A DNA stretch of 64,000 bases from Rhizophagus clarus. Its lineage: Eukaryota; Glomeromycota; Glomeromycetes; Glomerales; Glomeraceae. The notes under the pieces were generated by a model that made no database searches, was not told where the DNA came from, and was given only the letters and a program-made list of their open reading frames with translations. Numbering within the stretch: position 1 is the stretch's first letter; every line of letters begins with the position of its first letter. Of this stretch, positions 60,243-64,000 are shown piece by piece. Position numbers and translations under genes: made by a program. The stretch lies in NCBI GenBank assembly GCA_015698045.1, contig BLAL01000087.1, positions 620,001 to 684,000 of the forward strand, given 5' to 3'.

Positions 60243-60796
60243 TTAGTCTAAAATCATATATATGTTGTGGCGTAGATACACTCTACCCTTAAAAAAAGAT
60301 TTTTGATTTCTCATATAAATCGCACGCCCTGAAGAACCAACCATCTAAAAAAATGAAAGAATGAAATGTTAGTTAATGTTTCGTTACATAAAAATCAAAA
60401 AAGAAATAATTTTTGATATTACCTTCAAATTAAGTCCCTTTGAAAAGGGTGTCTTAGACATATGAAAAAATAACAAAGATGTTAGCAAAACGTTTTGTTA
60501 AGATAAATTTGAAAAAAATTAAAGAAGCCCTACTTACCAAAGTTCCCATGCGTCTAAGAATCAAAGAACCAACCGTCTAAAAAAGTAAAAAAGAAAAAAA
60601 AAATTAGTAGTCACTTTTTAAAAAATAGTAAAGCGTAATTTTTCTTTTTTTTGTATGAATGAAATAAAAAATGTCTTAATTATTTTATTTATTTATAGAA
60701 TTATATGAATAATGCAACAAAATGATAAATAAAGTGAAGAAATAAAAAAATTACAAAACTTACCAGAATACTATATTCAAAGAACTGAAAAGTCAT
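60243..60796 (-). CDS. Micro-exon gene, proximal chain
   Basis: Minus-strand exons 60796-60764 (33 bp), 60576-60538 (39 bp), 60452-60423 (30 bp) and 60344-60243 (102 bp, with stop). All are phase 0, giving 67 residues: MTFQFFEYSIL, TVGSLILRRMGTL, TPFSKGLNLK, then MVGSSGRAIYMRN and a short tail. The ATG is the first codon after a TTTTTAG acceptor, so a 5' leader exon is implied. Exons 2 and 4 both start AYGGTTGGTTCTT and look duplicated. Introns share a (A)ACATT/ACGTTT...CTAAC block ahead of a T-run and AG. An alternative is one long gene joined with the distal chain. The function is unknown. Confidence 0.35.
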
Positions 60797-62860
60797 CTAA
60801 AAAGAGAGAGAAAAGGAAAAATATTGGGAAAGAGGAAGACGAAAGTGTAGAAATGGAAGAGGACGAAAGTGTGGGAAACAGAGAAAGAGTAGAGTTAAAA
60901 AAAAGTTTAATTGATCGTTCAATTATTATTAATATAATGTCACGTGATTCACTTGATAAATATTCATCTAACTGAATCATATGACGAATTGATTGAATTT
61001 TTGTTGAAAAGTCATATGATGAAAGAACTAGTGTATATGGTTCTTTGTTTATTTATTTATTTTAGTAACTCTTTTATACGATATATGATGGGTTTGTATG
61101 TTAAAAGTATTATAGTGATTAATGATTTCTTATATAATTTTGACAATGGTCAAGAGGAGCTAATTATTTTGAAACATTTTTAACTTTGTGAAATTAATTT
61201 GTGCTTTATCACTTTATATTTTTCTAGGGATAATTTGCGTATTACACATATTAGTTAGTTATGGAAAATAAAAATTTTATAGTACTTGTCAAACATCAAC
61301 AGTCTGCAAAAATTTATAGTAGATATAAGATTAACTTTAAGAGATAAATTACAATTATTTTTAACTTTAATAAAATACTTAAATACGCGTCTGATTTAAT
61401 ACTTAAAATAGCTTAAACTAATAGATTAAATTTAAATACACGTTTAAGTCATTTAATTTAACACAATAGCTAAATTTAATACTTAAATAGATTAAATAGA
61501 TTAAATTAAATACGCGTTTAATTAAATAAATAGCCTAAATTAATAGATAGCTTAAATTTAAATACGCGTGTAATTTGATACTTAAATTAGTAGTAGAATT
61601 TTTATTAATTTTTTTACTTAGAGTTTTATTAATTTATCACTAATGATTTTGCTGATAATAAAATTTTACTATTTTATATTTTATCCCTTATGATTTTACT
61701 GATAATAAAATTTTACTATTTTATATTTTTATCCCTTATGATTTCGTTGAAAATAAATTTTACTTATAATTTTACTAATAATAGAAATTTATTAATTTTT
61801 ATAAGCATAATTATAAAGGTATTTGTAATCACATGTGTTATATCGATTGAAGAGCTAAAACTCTTTTAAAGGTTTGATCAAAGTCAAAACTTTTTGATTA
61901 TTTTTTTTTTAAATTTCTTTTAAAAGTTTTAATTAAACTATCAAACTTCTTTTTTTAATTTTAATTTTTAAAAAGTTTCTATTGAACCAAAGCTTTTTTT
62001 TAATTAATTAATTATTTTTTTTTTATCAAACTGTCAAGCTTCTTTTTAAAGGTTTAATTAAACTGTCAAACGGGTTTAACTTTTTTTTTTGGTTCAAAAT
62101 TTCAAAAAAATTTTTTGGCGCAAGATTTCAATATATGCATGGATCTTGATGAGAGATTGAATCTGGATGCATGAAAACCCTTAAAAAAATGGCTTTTAGC
62201 TTTTTTTTGTGAGGAAAATTTGACACGGACAGCATCAGATCAATCATGTGATACCATCGTCCTTTCCACCTTATTATAATTGTGTCACCAGGGGCGCTTT
62301 GTCAACAGAAATTTAGTACGTTGATCGCTTAAAAATCCACAGCTATCCAATTGTAACAAGTGAAACATTAGATAATATATTTGTAATATACTTTGCTACA
62401 ATTTATTGTTAATAAATTAATATTGCAATTAATGCATTGTACGATGTCCTACAAGACCAAAATACATTTAGAAAATTTTTGGTTGTTAGCAAAGTATTTT
62501 ATCTAATTTTACGAATTTTTAATACTTCAAAAAGAAAATAAATATAAAATTATAAATACAAAACAAAAAAAAAATAATTTTAGCATCTTAAGAAATGATT
62601 TAATCAATTGTTGTATACTCGCAGATACGTCACACAAATGTCTTGATTAACTTGTTTCAACTGATATTCGATGTCATTTGCTATTTTTTAAACATTGCTA
62701 TTCCAGTTTGCCACTATTTCGAGACTGGTTTTTGTCAAATCTTCATCAAAATATTATCAGAAACTTAACAAAAAATGTCGTCCCAAGATAGATACTAATT
62801 TGAAAATATTTGGTGACAAACACGTGACTGCTGGGTCACAAAACACCAGGTTTCTGTAAA
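60797..62860. other. Rest of the TIR insertion, no firm gene
   Basis: A purine/pyrimidine-skewed block at 60800-60900 encodes only low-complexity Ser/Phe in one frame and is probably the leader of the micro-exon gene. At 61375-61590 a ~60-bp motif with AAATACGCGTTTAA recurs. The rest is AT-rich with no gene seen. Confidence 0.4.
61380..61572. repeat. Degenerate repeat with ACGCGT boxes
   Basis: ACGCGT occurs near 61385, 61513 and 61566, and ACACGT near 61438. Each is within AAATAC(G/A)CGT-type context separated by TTAAAT-rich spacers. ACGCGT is the fungal MBF (MCB) cell-cycle element; here it may simply be repeat sequence. Confidence 0.5.
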
Positions 62861-63589
62861 GTATAGTGACACTACTGTAATAACATAATGTAATATTGTG
62901 TCAATTACTATAATACAAAATATCACAATTATAACATATCGTATAACTCTGACTTTTTATGATTAAAGAAAAATAAAATAAAATTGACAGATGACAGTTT
63001 AATTTATTTTATTATGACTCATATGGAAACAGCTGGATTCTTCTTTGATGACTCAATAATTATAATATTGATGATATATATACATACACAAATTTAAATA
63101 TTTTTTGTATTATTGAACTCAATATTCGTAAAAGAGTTTGAGTCTGAGTCATAGTTTCAAATTAAAGTCATAGTTTCAGATAACACATAAGATTGACTGT
63201 CAGTCATTATGATGCAAAATATCACAATTATAACAACAAATAAAATTGCCAAATGACAGTTTAATTCATTTTATTATGACTCATATGGAAACAGCTAGTT
63301 TCTTCTTTGATGACTCAATAATTATAATATTGGTGATATATATATAAGATGAGTAATAATAAACATATAATAATCATTATTATAGATACATATACTTTAT
63401 GAGTCATTGCAAATTGAATATTTTTTGTATTATTGAACTCAATATTCATAAAAAGAGTCAAATTAGAGTCATAGTTTCAGATCATGCATCATTGTGTTTA
63501 ATTTTCATAATTTTGAGTCATATATTTTTCATAAAATATATAAGATCTCTATTTTTGGTTTTTTTTTCAAAAATTTATCAAGCTTTTTT

Positions 63590-64000
63590 ATCAAAGTTAT
63601 CAAAGAAAAAAATAAATAAAATAAAATAAAAATCAAGAATGATACACAATTGTTGATTGAAAGTATTAAAGACAAAAATACGATATAAAGAACTTTGGTA
63701 AGTTTCAGGTGTTTTTATAGCTGATCTTACTTAGTATGCCTTTCCATGTTTGGTCTTAGATCTATATAAATACCCCATCCCCTGCGAATCAAGATTCTGA
63801 GGACAGGGGTAGCATAGCGCCCAGAGATTACTACCAGTAGGAGGGGGGGTTCCTTAACCTTGTTCGAATGATAAGTACGACCACTATGATTTCTGGCCAG
63901 AATTATAGGATCGGCAGAGTACATCATTTGATATGGAAATATCTACTAACACTTTTTTATGTATTCTATTTTTTAGATAACCAAAGGACGCAGATTGATC
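63590..64000 (-). repeat. Inverted copy of the ~430-bp repeat
   Basis: Reverse complement of 3809-4222, with the same GC-rich core (63775-63850). It runs off the end of the window. Confidence 0.85.

Larger units (their letters stand above)
58261..62861. mobile_element. 4.6-kb TIR- and TA-flanked insertion
   Basis: Begins CTTTACAGAAAC and ends GTTTCTGTAAAG, a 12-bp perfect inverted repeat, with TA on each side (58259-58260; 62862-62863). The left inverted-repeat arm lacks it and reads straight through (ATTGTAACATAGTGAC near 4945). A sub-terminal inverted pair, TGATCAAGCCATGACC / GTCACGGCTTCATCA, lies at ~58295-58400. No transposase was found inside. It carries the micro-exon chains at 58830-60796, so it may be a non-autonomous carrier of genes. 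Confidence 0.65.
56845..64000. repeat. Right arm of the large inverted repeat
   Basis: Reverse complement of 3809-6569, continuing past the window's end. It includes the duplicated promoter and first ten codons of the SAM gene (56845-56875, minus strand), here with no gene body behind them. The element at 58261-62861 interrupts it. Smaller local duplications occur at 63000-63400 (repeated CATATGGAAACAGCT blocks). Confidence 0.85.

Noticed and set aside
60944-61183. Plus-strand frame opposite the micro-exon leader
   Set aside because: Low-complexity composition and no supporting signals; overlaps the probable promoter of the minus-strand gene.

Overview
The window is strongly AT-rich, with short (60-100 bp) GT-AG introns, Sel1-repeat/protein-kinase, BTB-TLDc and SAM-domain genes, and abundant transposons. 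This combination is typical of an arbuscular mycorrhizal fungus (Glomeromycotina, Rhizophagus-like). That assignment rests on recognising the families by eye; no search was run. I saw no bacterial features, tRNA, rRNA or CRISPR.

Layout. 1-8.9 kb: a Helitron-like 3' end; an apparently whole Tc1/mariner-like transposon (837-3535) with a four-exon transposase, inserted into a ~430-bp tandem repeat; the left arm of a large inverted repeat (3.8-6.6 kb); and a four-exon SAM-domain gene whose start codon lies just inside that arm. 8.4-21 kb: four direct tandem copies of a small four-exon gene. Their products (192-202 aa) look actinoporin/cytolysin-like: an N-terminal amphipathic helix followed by a beta-rich domain. 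Each has a TATA box about 70 bp upstream of its ATG. 21-31 kb: gene-poor AT-rich DNA holding a short retroposon, a MITE and a 1.7-kb array of hairpin-forming A/T-rich units. 31-42.6 kb: Helitron copy 1, then three LINE-related elements head to tail sharing one target-site sequence; the last is an ~8-kb LINE with an open ORF1 and an ORF2 carrying seven in-frame stops. 43-56.7 kb: a decayed kinase, a giant Sel1-repeat/kinase gene (about 36 repeats) on the minus strand, Helitron copy 2, a decayed and a nearly intact BTB-TLDc gene, and a CCGGA-rich MITE. 56.8-64 kb: the right arm of the inverted repeat, interrupted by a 4.6-kb TA-flanked insertion that carries minus-strand chains of tiny phase-0 exons.

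The most interesting signals are the actinoporin-like array with its conserved promoters, the micro-exon chains built from duplicated exon-intron cassettes, the ~50-kb interval bracketed by inverted repeats, and the three retroposons stacked at one target. Gene function is unlikely to be coordinated across the window. It reads as lineage-expanded host families (SAM, Sel1-kinase, BTB-TLDc, actinoporin-like) embedded in mobile DNA.
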